Of a DNA stretch of 64,000 bases, positions 14,201-25,660 are shown in pieces. The DNA is taken from positions 92,818,696 to 92,882,695 of the forward strand of contig OX638132.1 of the NCBI GenBank assembly GCA_951804985.1, read 5' to 3'. The notes below the pieces were generated by a model. That model did no database searches and was not told where the DNA came from. It worked only from the letters and a program-made list of their open reading frames with translations. Made by a program: the position numbers and the translations under genes. The stretch's first letter is position 1, and the number at the start of each line of letters is the position of its first letter. Source of the DNA: Dryomyza anilis. Lineage: Eukaryota; Arthropoda; Insecta; Diptera; Dryomyzidae.

Positions 14201-14593
14201 CCCTCTACGACGCTCCGTTTAGAAGATATGAAGATTTAAGAAATTTGTTTTTCAAAAATCGATTTTTAAATTCCCAAAAATAGTGCAGACTTTTACCCCT
14301 CTACGAAGCTCCGTTTAGAAGATATGAAGGATTAAAGAAAATCTTAACTCATCAAGCGATTTCTCCAGGACCACTGAACCTAATTTAATGATTTTTTCAG
14401 TAAATAATCTACTTTGAAATCACTATAAAATGCGCCTACTTTTACCCCTCTACGACGCTCCGTTTAGAAGATATGATGGATTTTAGAAAATCTTTACTCA
14501 TCAAGCGATTTCTCCAGGACCACTAAATCGAATTTAATGATTTTAGCAGTAAATAATCTACTTTGAAATCCCTATAAAATGCGCCTACTTTTA

Positions 14594-16014
14594 ATTGTGC
14601 TGATATTTTACCTCTTTTACGTTATGAAACAACATTTATAATCATCGATTCCCTGTTATTAACAGTAGCTAAAACCTATTTTAATATGTTTTTCAAAGAT
14701 TTGCTTGTGCTAAATTTTTATAAAACAAATATTAAATAAAATGTAAAGCAATAAGGTGCAAAAAGAAGTAGAAAACCTTTGTAATCTGCTTATTTGACTG
14801 GACGAACAAAGAAAAGGTGTTTTTGAGAATGCACAATGGTTGCAAATACCTTTGTGTTGCAATAATGACTTTGTATTTTCCACTGATTATATGGCCAAAC
14901 CAACGAACGGCACTAGATGATGACCACACAAGTTGTGCAATTAAATTTAATCGAATTTTAAATTGTTTGCAATTATGTTTTCAACACATTTTCAAGGGCC
15001 TGTATGTGTGCAATATAGCGAAAAAAGGCAACATTTTTGCAAGAATAAAAAATGAGAAGAAAAAAAAGAAATCGCAAAACATTGTAAACGCTTCGCAGGC
15101 GATGCAATCAAGTGGAAACGTGCGCATCTCTCAAGCAACCTTGATCCTTTGCAGGACCCCATTTGTTGGCAACACACAAGTGCACAATGTGGTCTACATA
15201 ATAAAATGATTTTACTATTTTGTTCTCTTTTTTTTGGGCCAAACAAATAAGCATTTCAAAATAGACGCACTCGAACTCAATGAGGTTCGGACCCAAAGTG
15301 GTTTCAGAAACAGTTTTATTTTATTTTTTTTATTAACTGCAGGTATTTATTTATTTTTGAATTATTTGGAAGAGACTCAACTTTTTCTATGGCTGCCTTT
15401 CTTTGCTATTTTAAGATCAACAAGGTTTTCTATTTTTTTTTGTTGTTTGTATGAATTTAAAAAATTCCCATCGGGTACTACCTTGTCTGCAGTACATCTT
15501 TATCTGCACTCGAGGGCGATATTTCACAGATAAACGCACTTTTGAATGCAATTGCGGGCGACAAGATATCGAGGTAAATCACATCAATTGAATCGAAATA
15601 AATCACATATGCTTGAAACATGCATTAAAGGCACCAATTATGTGCGCTGACAATAATAAAAAACTACAAAAAAAACTTTTGAAAAAAATGGTAGAACCAC
15701 ATCTTGCGATGAGCCCGAAATAACCCGTAATTGCTTTGGCAAACATTTGTCAATCGTTTGTGTTGAGTGGATTGTATTTAATATTTATATTATTGTAAAA
15801 AAAGGATGCAAGATAGATAAAACATATGTTATTGTGTTTAATCAGCTATAAGAAGCTGCATAAATATTGGATTTCTATGGATATATTTGTTGAATTATTT
15901 ATTTGATTTAATTTTGTGCCCCCATTTAAGCCTTTACTAATTACCGATTGATTGCGGTTGCTATTATCTCTCTAATTTGAAGCATTTGCCAAAATAAAAC
16001 ATCATTTCAAACCA
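14594..16014. other. AT-rich sequence with no recognisable feature
   Basis: This directly follows the satellite edge. Open frames on both strands are short and of low-complexity composition (for example 14817-15209 on plus), without domain motifs or convincing splice sites. No terminal repeats were seen. Confidence 0.6.
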
Positions 16015-16049
16015 GCGTACCATAGTACTATGGGACATATTGAAATTGA

Positions 16050-16562
16050 AAATCTTGTCATGCCAAAAGGGCGAATCTTTTCGTTTTTTTTCCATAACTT
16101 TTTACTGGTACAAAATAAAATAGTGGTGTAAAAGCATAATTTTTTTGTTTTTAAAGCTCGTATCAATTGGCATCATTATTTCAAAATAATTTGCCAAACT
16201 TTTTTTTTGCTAAACACAAAAATTCGAAAAATGATTTTTAAATAATTACGTCAATCGATAGGTACATTAAAAACAAACAATTAATGCTTTAACATCACTA
16301 TTTTATCTTGTAGCCATGAGAAGTTATGGCAAAAAACAAAAATATTTTCATGTTGGTCATAACCACAGAAAATGCGATTTTATAATTCAGTACGTTGTTC
16401 AAATCAAAAGATATATTATATTCGTTATGCTATTTGATGAATAAACTAAAATAACAAAAAAATTAAATATTTTTTACTAATTTTTAAAGCAATTCAAACT
16501 ATGGAGTTTGATTTTCGAACATTTTTAAAAATGCACATTGGCTCCTTTGGCATGTCAGTGAC
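16050..16562. mobile_element. Possible short terminal-inverted-repeat relic
   Basis: TTGTCATGCCAAAAGG at about 16054 faces CCTTTGGCATGTCAG at about 16544, giving imperfect inverted ends around roughly 500 bp of AT-rich DNA. A 14-bp perfect palindrome CCATAGTACTATGG sits just outside at 16020-16033. No target duplication was found, so this could be chance. Confidence 0.25.
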
Positions 16563-16689
16563 GATATGATACATTTTATTTGGTATTAATCCAAATATTT
16601 TGATATCAGAATATATATCAATATCGGTCATTCCATTCAGGCTTTATATCCATTTTACCTAAATGACGACTTAGAGACTATTAAGATTT

Positions 16690-18060
16690 TATAATTTCAT
16701 CCCAGTATGTCATTCGTTTCGAGATCATTACGAGATCAATGCGAGTAGATGGAGAAATCACATCCCAGTGTCCCAGTATGCCGGAGCTCTTTATTTCTCG
16801 AACTAATTTTAATAAAAAAAAGTCCAAACTCGTTCCAATAATAGTTAATAGCGATAATGCAATGAGATTGACCTTTTTACGAAGTTATTTTTTTATTTTT
16901 CACATCGATATCGCAATGTTTTTCGAAACAATTCCTACATCTTTCCACTATTCGATACGATATCAATCCAGAATCATATCTATTCTTGTTTCGAGAAAAA
17001 CAGCGTTATGTCGCATCAATCGATCTATGCAGTTTAGTATGTTTTGACATTCCGTATTGGTACAAGATCTGATTCGACATCATAAATTCTCCGACATATT
17101 GTATCGTTCTCCATTAATATCGAAACGAATGGCAGACATTGGGCTGCCATGTCTCAGAGCTCTTCGATTATCAAAGTTTTTTCGAACTAACTTCGATAAA
17201 AAAGTTCGATTTCGTTGACTTATCGCCACTTATTTTTTTTTATTTTTCGAACTATACAATATTATTACAAGGTATGATATTTAAACATTTTTCACATTTA
17301 TTACTCAATATTTTTGAAACAATCTCTACATCGTTGCACTTTTCGATCCGATATCAATCCAGAAACATTTCTATTCTCGTTTCGAGAAAAAACTGCGTTA
17401 TGTCGCATCGATCGATCCATGCCGTTTAGTATGTTTTGACGTTCGATATTGGTACAAGATCTGATTCGATATCGTATGAATTCTCCGATATATCGTATCG
17501 TTCCCCCATCAATATCGAAACGAATGGCAGATATTGGAATGCCATGTTTCAGAGCACTTCGATTATCGAAGTTTTTTCGAACTATCGCCACTAATTTTTA
17601 CAATTTTTCGTACTATACAATTTTATTACAAGGTACGACATTTTTCACATCGATAATTCAATATTTTTCGAATCAATTTCGATATCATTGCTCTATTCGA
17701 TGCGATATTCGTCGAATCGTTTTTTATTTTCGTTTCGAAAGAACTACTATAGGTCGCTTAGAATTATGCGTGCAGTTTAGTAAGTTTTGGAGTTCGATAT
17801 TGGTACAAGACCTGGCTCGTTATTGAAAGAATTCTCCGACATATCGTATTGTATTTTCGAACCAATAGGCAGACTGAGACGATATCACAAACAGTGATCG
17901 ATGATTTCTGACCGAGTAATCTCGATACGATAATTTTTTTGAAATCGACACAATATCGAAAAAAAAATTAGAAAAATTCAAGATAGCTAGGAAAAATATT
18001 GCGATATCTATGCGATAAATGTTTAAATATCGTATCTTCCTAGTCTGCCACATCTCGATG
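16690..18060. repeat. Tandem TCGATATCG-rich interspersed repeat, about three copies
   Basis: Three degenerate copies lie head to tail. The landmark ATGTCGCAT is at 17008 and 17400 (392 bp apart), and a diverged third copy follows about 350 bp later. Each copy contains TTGGTACAAGA, ATTCTCCGACATAT, and TATCGAAACGAATGGCAGA near an edge. The region is dense in CGATA/TATCG motifs. The same family appears reversed at 23158-23480 and as single eroded copies near 18440-18730, 21400-21490 and 60605-61010. Short open frames on both strands are by-products of the repeat. Confidence 0.75.
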
Positions 18061-19700
18061 CTCTACGATGCCTCAAATACTTCTCGAAATCACCCAGATA
18101 ACAATTTACTATATCGTTGTTATATCGGTTTTAGTTTTTTTTGTTTATTTCACAAATTTATGTTTTCATTATGAAAACACTAGAATCTAATGGATCTTGT
18201 TCCTATTTCGAATTTTTATTGAATAAAGGCACCATTTTTTTACAAGTCATTTTAAAATTTGTATACTCAAAAAATTAAATTTTTATACTCAAAAAATTAA
18301 ATTTTACAAGTAAAAAGGTATTGAAAGTATTTACACTTTTTTGGCAAACATTTGTAATGAATTTTCTAACATTTTACATTTTAAAAATGTTTTTAAAGCA
18401 TTTATTTTAATTTCCTTTGTCCAACTTCATAAACGAAATTTTGTCCCGTAATATTCGCAGATTTCAGAACGATATAGCGTGCTCAATCGTACCATTATCG
18501 TTTTCCAATTCTCGTATTCCAATTGTCCCCGGAGTTTAATACGAATTGAGGTTCTCTTTTTTAGAAATAATCTCGAAATGAGAAAACTTCAATATATTTT
18601 TACCATATCTGCGTAGAACGAATTGTAGTATGATATAGATAAGATAATCGTAACCGAGATCGAATGAATTCCTCGACATTTCGAAACAGTCTCGAAGCGA
18701 TATCGAGTCGAATGGCAGACAGGGTTGTCAAAAATTTGAATGTACAAGAAATTAAAAAAATAATAATAAAATCGATAAAGCAACTAGAACAATATTTTTT
18801 ATCGAAGTTATTCGAGAAAGCTTCGAGATATCGAATCCAAAACATGACAAACTGCGATTATGATGCATTTTTATTAAGGTTATTTTGCAAAATACTATTT
18901 TATTTCATTTTTCTCATTTTTGTAGGATTGTGAAGAACCACAATCTAATCCCAAATTTCAATATTTTATTTCTTGAAATACAAAGTTACATATGGACAAG
19001 TGCTCCGAACCACAATTTGACCAATAACATTGAACGTTAATATGTGTAATTTGCCACTCCATGAATTTCAATTCCATAATCTAAAATGTATCTCTTAAAA
19101 TACAAACAACTATTTTTTCATTAAACTTTCGAAAAGTGCCAATCCCCCTTATCTAAGTCCGCCCATTTTTTGACAACTGCAAGGTACATCTATCTACTAA
19201 CAGAATCTATAATTTTGTTTATTTAGCTCTAGCATAACAAAAGTTAAAGAATTATGTGACCAAAAAGTGGTTTATGTCCCACAGTGCATGGGTGCACTGC
19301 TTATAAATTATATAACTTTGGTATTTCAAGAGCAAAATGCTTCAAATTTTGGATTTATTGTAAATATTGTTTTAGCTTGTACTAGCAAAAAACTGAACGA
19401 GTTCGTTAAAGAGCGAATTACGTTATATAATATTTAAGCTATAGTCCTCAAATGATGATCATGATATTTGAACTATATTAACTCTTGTAACTACCTCAAA
19501 TTGAAAATGCATTTTTTTTTTAAATATTTTACACAAATCTCTTTCTTATCTATGTATATTCCATAGTCCAACAGCTTGACGTGTCTCAATTAAAGCAGAC
19601 TAATGAGCGTGCATCCTTTTAATGGTAACCATATGAAATTCAAGTGGCTCGTGTACTTTATCCCCCCACATTCGTGTTAATTTAAAATATAAACGCTGCC
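18061..19700. other. AT-rich DNA with one eroded TCGATATCG repeat and a lone element end
   Basis: Between 18440 and 18730 the CGATATCGAGTCGAATGGCAGA edge of the TCGATATCG family is recognisable. Near 19280 the sequence TTATGTCCCACAGTG matches the right terminus of the Transib-like element at 30577-32000, but no matching left end was found. No gene is visible. Confidence 0.5.
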
Positions 19701-20600
19701 AAACACTTTGCCCACATTTAAAGTCCTTTGGTTGTTACGCCTACTTATCCTTCAACCCATCTATCCATTTAAACAACCACTTACCACACATACCCCACAA
19801 ATTAGCGCCTGACATTGTTTTCTGGCCAGGCACACAGTAAACAAAAGAAGATTTGGCCTGCCACCAGGATTTTCCAAACGGGAACAGGTTAATTTTGTGC
19901 TGCAATCGCATTTAGCAAAATTAACTGGAAAATAATACAATAAAATTACAATGAACAAAGGATTTGGACGCACGAACGAAAGGATGCACGTATGGCACAA
20001 CGGAAGTACGGAAGGAAGGAAGACAGGCAGGCATGACATGGGAAGTACTATGTGAAGTATTCATAGGAATGGCACATTTACTGGGCGGTTCTCCGCACAC
20101 AGCTAAGCTGTGTTTAATGAGTCCACAGAGAGTGTGTGGGGCATGGTGTGGGCAACATTTTACTCTGTTGGCAGGTTACAGCGTAAGTCGAGCGACGGAC
20201 ACAACGGCTCACAAATCTAAAATGAACACGCCGAAAACACGTAGAACAGATAAAGACAAGCAGATACAGTCACATACACAAACAAACACTTGCATAGTGG
20301 GAAGATACCCATTAGGGTAATAGAGTAATTGAATGGTAAGCATTTTATTTGAAGTATGGTCACTTTTTCTACAAGTGTAGATAACATAAGCACATAAAAA
20401 ACGATTTCATTAAAAACAAACAAAAAATCTTTGAAATAATAACATTTTTGCTATTTTACTTCCAACGAAAATTGTACTTGTTTCAAATGAATTATTTAAC
20501 TTGTTTTTATAAATACTACCACATAATTTTCTTTTATTATTATATGTATTATTTTTTTCTTTGAAACTAAATCTCTGATTGTCTCGGAGGCATTCGAAAT
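19701..20600. other. GC-richer unique segment without detectable exon
   Basis: Composition is less AT-rich than the surroundings. Overlapping frames (19964-20320 plus, 19761-20039 minus) have simple, repetitive peptide content (GRKAG- and TRT-like runs) and no domain motif. It could be regulatory or intronic DNA of an unseen gene; nothing more can be said. Confidence 0.4.
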
Positions 20601-21615
20601 AACATTGATAAAAAGGTCGATATACTGATTTATCGCTTCAATTTTTAAAACTTTCCAGTACGTTCAAATTCAGATTGGACATTTATCACAACGATATCCC
20701 AATATTTTACGAATCAAACTCTAACTTTGATTAAACTACTTAACAAAACGAGAAAAAAAATGTTTCGAATCAGTTCTATATGTTTCGTAGGTGCTGATGT
20801 TGACTGCTCTGATTTTTTTTTACTACGATACGTTTTTTTTTAGAATATATCAATCGAAATTTTAGGGCCTTTTCAGCCACCTTTAAGAATGAAAAAAAAT
20901 ACAATTTTTCAAAAAACTGAAAACGCAATTTTTCATTAAATTGTCAAAAATTAATGTAATATACCAATTAAAGCTAATTTCCGACATGTTTTAAGGTTTT
21001 TTTTAATCTGATTTGTTAGAATATCGGATCAATGATATATAAGAAAATGATTTATTATGACTTATTATACAGAACAAAGTCTAAACTAACGATCAAAATT
21101 AATAACTAGTTTTCCATCGGTTCTAATTGTTAATAATGTTTCCATTAACAAAATTTTAAATTTATGGAACTTTAAAATGTTTGTATATTTTAGATATTAA
21201 TTACTTAATAATTTTTACCAGAATTTTTTTTAAAAAGGCAACGTAATAGCAAAAAACTGAGCAGGCAATAAGAGTAAGAATACTTTAAGTATGAAGTAAT
21301 GATATTTGTATAAGTATTTTGTTAAAAATTGATTATATAAAAGACTATCAACATTATGGTCACAAGGCGTTATTTTAAAAGTAGAAAATTATACAGAACT
21401 GATGTATGGCATGTTCATACTCGAGAGACACTCGCTATCGCTACGAGACATTGATCTCGCATTGATCACGGAACGAATGGCAAACTCTCTTCATGTCCAT
21501 AACATCTCTTAAATGTCAATCATATTTTATTGCTAAATTATTTTAAATAATTCCACCACACAGTTCAATGAAAAAACATTTGCAACAAACAATTGTTTTA
21601 TTGACTGCGAAATCG

Positions 21616-21679
21616 TTCGTGTATTTTACGTAAAAAAATCGTGAATTTCATCCACGAAATATTTCGTAAAATACACGAA
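21616..21679. repeat. Perfect 15-bp-arm hairpin
   Basis: TTCGTGTATTTTACG (21616-21630) is exactly inverted at 21665-21679. Inside, TCGTG and CACGA form a second stem. Related TTCGTAAAAAAAT and TTTCGTGTATTTTA stretches at 22830-22980 suggest a dispersed family. Confidence 0.8.
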
Positions 21680-21850
21680 AGAACTTTTGTAAATGTATGA
21701 TAAATTGGCGAATATTAATTGGTTTTTTTTTACTAAACTATTCGTAGATTTTATCTATATTATATTATGCACTGATTTGATACTTTTGAAACAAACAGAA
21801 CTCACATAGAAAATATTTTAATACAGTTTGTATTTTATAACTATCTGCTT

Positions 21851-22748
21851 CCCAAGTAACCACTTTGTGGCAACTTAAGTGGTAGTCACACAGTTGCCAT
21901 TAAAGTGTTTGTTCTAAATCATGCGAAATATACTTATTTGCCACCCAATTGCCTGTCAAAAAGCCCCAGGGCGAGGCTTAGTTGCCACAAATTTTGACTA
22001 ATTAAAGTTTCGGTACACCTATTTGGAATTTATACTTGAACTGTAATTTATGTATAGATTAAAAATAATAATCCAACGCAGTGCCATTAACATGAATGTT
22101 TCTTCTGTAATAAAAAATATGCATGGCATAATAATACATAGAAGTCTTTACGAACAGAGTTTTCGGCAAACTACAACTCTAATTTAACAAACGGTTCAAG
22201 TTTTCGGGTTAAAGCTTTTATTCTACCCCCTGTAATTTTTACGCGCACACAAAAAATGCAATTTGTGAAAATTTACTAAAATTGTGAATTTTTTTTTTTT
22301 TTTAAATTATGCTTTTGCGGATGTATATTTTTGCAACACAACTTTCCATAAACATATGTAGTGGATTTTATAAATATGTCGTGTATAATAATAAACATTT
22401 ATTAAATTTTAAAGTTAATTAGCTACATTATATATAAATATGTTCCTATTAGGTTCTTCATTCTATACTTGCCACATATATGGAACAAAATACATTTAAT
22501 AATTTGCCACTTTTTGCCACCTAATAGCAACAAAGTTAACTCCGCCCTTTGTTGTATATGTTGCATTATCAGAATGAATGACTTATTTCACAGCATTACG
22601 GCATATATTTGCCTATGTTCCATACTTGTTATTAGTCACCTCTTTGGAACTACATATTATTAGTTTGCAACACTGGTGTCAGAGGTAACTTAAAAGTTAC
22701 ACATATGCCACAATAGTTTGTGCAATTGTCGAGCCGTGGTTGCTTGGG
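21851..22748 (+). mobile_element. Non-autonomous TIR element, copy A (CCCAAGTAACCAC ends)
   Basis: The element starts CCCAAGTAACCAC and ends GTGGTTGCTTGGG, the inverted form with one change. It is flanked by TT on both sides, a possible 2-bp target duplication. The interior has many TTGCCAC motifs and no transposase. A shorter relative lies in the opposite orientation at 39816-40505; the two share the first roughly 100 bp, the GCAACACTGGTGT segment and the ends. The superfamily is not recognised. Confidence 0.75.
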
Positions 22749-23157
22749 TTGCGACCGTGATACCAATTAAAATAAAATGCAGATTCAAGCAGCTATTTGA
22801 CGCAACGGATTTCAGTTTTTACTAATTATTCGTAAAAAAATGAGTATTCGTAAAATTCTACATAGAATTATAGCTACAAAATTTAAAGTTTAGTAATTTT
22901 TTCATAAAATATAAAGCTCACTCTTAAAATATGTTATTCTTTCGTAAAAAAAATCTGATTGAATTTCGTGTATTTTAGGAAATTAAAAATTATGAGAAAA
23001 TATATCGTAAATTGTACTAAAAATTATGTAAAGATAAAACAAATTATTTATGAGAGCATTATTTTCGCATAAAAATTGATGAATATAAAATTGATAAAAA
23101 AAAAGTTAGATATCGTTGTTTTATTGCAACTAATTTCTCGTAAGTGCGTAAAATATC

Positions 23158-23480
23158 TCGTAGCCAGTCTGTCATTCATTTCGATATTAATGCGAGATCA
23201 ATACAATATGTCGGAGAATTCTTACGATATCGTAATATCAGATCTTGTACCAATATCGAATACCAAAACGTACTTTACTGCACGCATAGTTCGAAGAGGC
23301 ATATCGTAGATTTTTTCGAAATGAGAAGAAAAACTATTCTGGACTTATATCGAGTTTGTCATAAATTTTATAGTACGATTAATTCAAAAGTACGAATAAT
23401 TAAAATTAGTAGCGATAAGCAACAATATCAAACTTGTTCGGGAAAACTTCGATCAGAACGCATCGATATAAACCTAGACC
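23158..23480 (-). repeat. Reversed copy of the TCGATATCG-rich repeat
   Basis: This begins AGTCTGTCATTCATTTCGATATT and contains GTCGGAGAATTC and TCTTGTACCAATATCGAA, the reverse complements of landmarks at 17045-17530. It explains the 134-codon frame at 23144-23548, which is not a gene. Confidence 0.7.
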
Positions 23481-24570
23481 CAAAAAACAATTTACATATT
23501 TCAAGTAAATATGGGAATGACTTTGCTTCATATATTTCTTTAAATTAAGCCCATTTTTCTTGAATCAAACAAATCAACGATTTTTTTATTCAAATAGTTT
23601 TTCCGTGAAAGAATAATTTTCTATGGATCCATTTTACTTCAATTAGGTAAATATTTGTTACAGTCTACAATGTAGGTCACCATCATTGTACAGAGAAATT
23701 ATTGAAAGGTTAAATCTGCATTTTCCATTACAACCTACACCCATGAATTGATCATCATGATATAGCTTTCCTATTGGCATTGTCCACCACCAACTATTGG
23801 ATGGGCCGTCGGGTGGCATGTTCAAAAGTCATTTGCAGCAATTGCGCTACTGCCGATGGAGGTTAAAACAGATACCAAATACAAGTAGTTGTGCATGTGA
23901 TGCGTACCGTTCCACGTACCATAACCTAACGTTACGTTTGGCGACGTTACGGGGGGTGGCATGGTTGATGCTTTTGTTTCGCCTTCATTGGCGCTGCATA
24001 AGCAACAACGTCAAAGTTGTCGAAACATTTCGCAACAAACATTCGCATGAATTTCTAAATTGAAAACTCAAGTAACCATGACAATTCGACCCAATGCTGC
24101 GGGTGTTTTTGTCGTTGCCGTCGACGGCGGCACCAAGGATATTATTTGCACTGCGTGTGTCTGTCTGTCTGTGTAGGTTGGTGTATGGATGGATGGTTCG
24201 TTGGCGACACTGTGCGGCGGTTGAGCGGTGTAGGTGGTGAACACAAAAGCGATATTGTTAAATGTTTTGCAGGTATTTGGCAATACAGCGAATAGGATAC
24301 AAACAGATATTTGAAATATTGTCTGTCATTGTGTTTGAATGGCAAACATCTGCAGTTGTAATTTAATTAAATTTATTACGCTCTGTGTGGCATGGTGTTG
24401 AATGGCAAACAGACTAAAATTGACAACACTTGCTTTTTGATATATTTTTAATATGATTATTATTACCATTATTGCATGGAATTTGATAAAATGTGAAATT
24501 TGACAGAGACAGAATAGTAATTGTGTCATCCCGATTTTATAATGCACTTAAAATATTCTATCAATATACG
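23481..24570. other. Mixed unique DNA with a GTCT/ATGG microsatellite
   Basis: A GC-richer stretch (about 23770-24330) carries a GTCTGTCTGTCTG tract near 24160 followed by ATGGATGGATGG. Short overlapping frames on both strands lack protein features. No gene is supported. Confidence 0.4.
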
Positions 24571-24574
24571 GAAC

Positions 24575-25660
24575 ACTCAAAGAACGAATCAGTTGGGGCA
24601 ACCGTCTTTTTTTGCCAACCGATTTAATTAGTTCTGTCAACATTCGACTGATTCATTAGTTGCAACACCGCGTATCAGTTCACACAACTAATAAATACAA
24701 TTGACACAACCAATTTGTTTAGTTGTGGTAGCCAATTTAATTATAAGAAATCGTCCATTTTACCTAACCCGAGCGCTCCAACGTGTTGTAAACACGAAGT
24801 CAGCATCACAACAGCGTTCCCGAGATCGGACATGGCCGATGACTTGTTGAGCTGCTAATTTCGTGTTTCAAGCACTTTGGAGCGCTAGGGCTGCATATAT
24901 AAATACAACATATAGAAACACAATATCATATACTCTGTAGAATAGTATGTCTCTTGTTGAAGAAAGTGTATTTGGGCATGAAAAAAAGGAACAGTAAACA
25001 CGAACAAGTCTTAAAACAATTCCAAATTTTGTTATACACGTGGCGCGCGCTGTCCGTAGCACACAAAAAAAAAGAGTGAAAAATCTGTAGCGTGTGCGAC
25101 TGATGTTGTCCTGCTTTGGCATTGCATTTATCCAAGACAACTGATTTCGCAGTTGAATCAAATAAATATTGGTAGCTACAACCTATTATAACTAACTATC
25201 TGTTAAGTCAACTAAATATTGGTTATGTCTCATTTTGAATTTAGTTGCCTTAGCAATGGAAATAAAAAAGTTGAAAATTGATAAAAAGTTTGTTTCCCCA
25301 ATCAATGTTGCAGTTGCTTCAACTAATAGTTGGTTACGCTTCAGACTATTGTTTACCATAAATGTATTTCAGTTGAGGCTGACTACATTTGGTAGATGCA
25401 AATGAATATTCGATGAAACAACTGAACGCCAAGCTAATATTTTTTTGTGTGTATCATTAATTTGTTGCGTCAACCTACTTATTGCAAGAAATTCGTTTCT
25501 CACAACTGTTAAGTCGGTTATTGTAGTTAAATCATAAATGTTTCTACTACAAACCACCTAATAACATCTCAAGTGTCTACCGTATAAAGCAGTTCCTTTA
25601 AACAAATTGAGCAAATTCGTTTTAACCTTATTAAGTTGGTTGTTACAACTAACAGTTTCG
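24575..25660. repeat. Region studded with GTTG...CAAC palindromic motifs
   Basis: Motifs of the type GTTG-(3-5)-CAAC and CAACTAA..TTGGTT recur every few tens of bases. Examples are GTTGGGGCAACC (24593), AGTTGCAACAC (24657), GTCAACTAAATATTGGTT (25206), GTTGCTTCAACTAATAGTTGG (25313) and GTTGCGTCAACC (25463). No regular unit length is evident. The region contains the hairpin at 24766-24886. Confidence 0.5.
24766..24886. other. Long imperfect hairpin with nested inner stem
   Basis: Arms AGCGCTCCAACGTG... (24772-24812) and ...CTTTGGAGCGCT (ending at 24886) pair over about 41 bp with 8 mismatches by hand alignment. The stem may extend outward through CCC and GGG to 24766. An inner ATCGG...CCGAT stem (24825-24840) closes the loop. 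The block is GC-richer than its flanks. It could be a palindromic MITE, a structured RNA or a pre-miRNA-like fold. The sequence shows only the pairing potential. Confidence 0.65.

Larger units (their letters stand above)
1..14593. repeat. Satellite DNA array, 149+97 bp modular units (mostly 246 bp)
   Basis: This is an uninterrupted tandem array running off the left window edge and ending abruptly at about 14593, where the next unit should read TTTTACCCC but reads TTTTAATTG. The unit start AGTAAATAATCTACTTTG recurs at 344, 590 and 836, 246 bp apart. Each unit holds two copies of a core (CTTTTACCCCTCTACGACG, then CTCCGTTTAGAAGATATGA), spaced alternately 97 and 149 bp. Units of 343 bp (two 97-bp modules, 1-343) and 149 bp (none, 2157-2305) occur, so the array is built of 149 + n x 97. 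Every unit with the 97-bp module normally carries the palindrome AAAAATCGATTTTT. No open frame of 60 codons exists on either strand, so this is non-coding. It is typical of heterochromatic satellite, though the chromosomal location is inferred. Confidence 0.97.

Noticed and set aside
1..14593. CRISPR-like array of repeats and spacers
   Set aside because: The units are continuous tandem copies with no unique spacers, and the rest of the window is eukaryotic in character.
14817..15209. 130-codon ORF next to the satellite
   Set aside because: Composition is low in information (lysine run, many C/I/L), the minus strand is also open, and there is no supporting context.
17139..17826. ORFs of 96-125 codons on both strands
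   Set aside because: They are by-products of the tandem TCGATATCG repeat; similar peptides on both strands reflect the repeat's inverse symmetry.
23144..23548. 134-codon ORF as a gene
   Set aside because: It lies in a reversed copy of the TCGATATCG repeat family and is explained by it.
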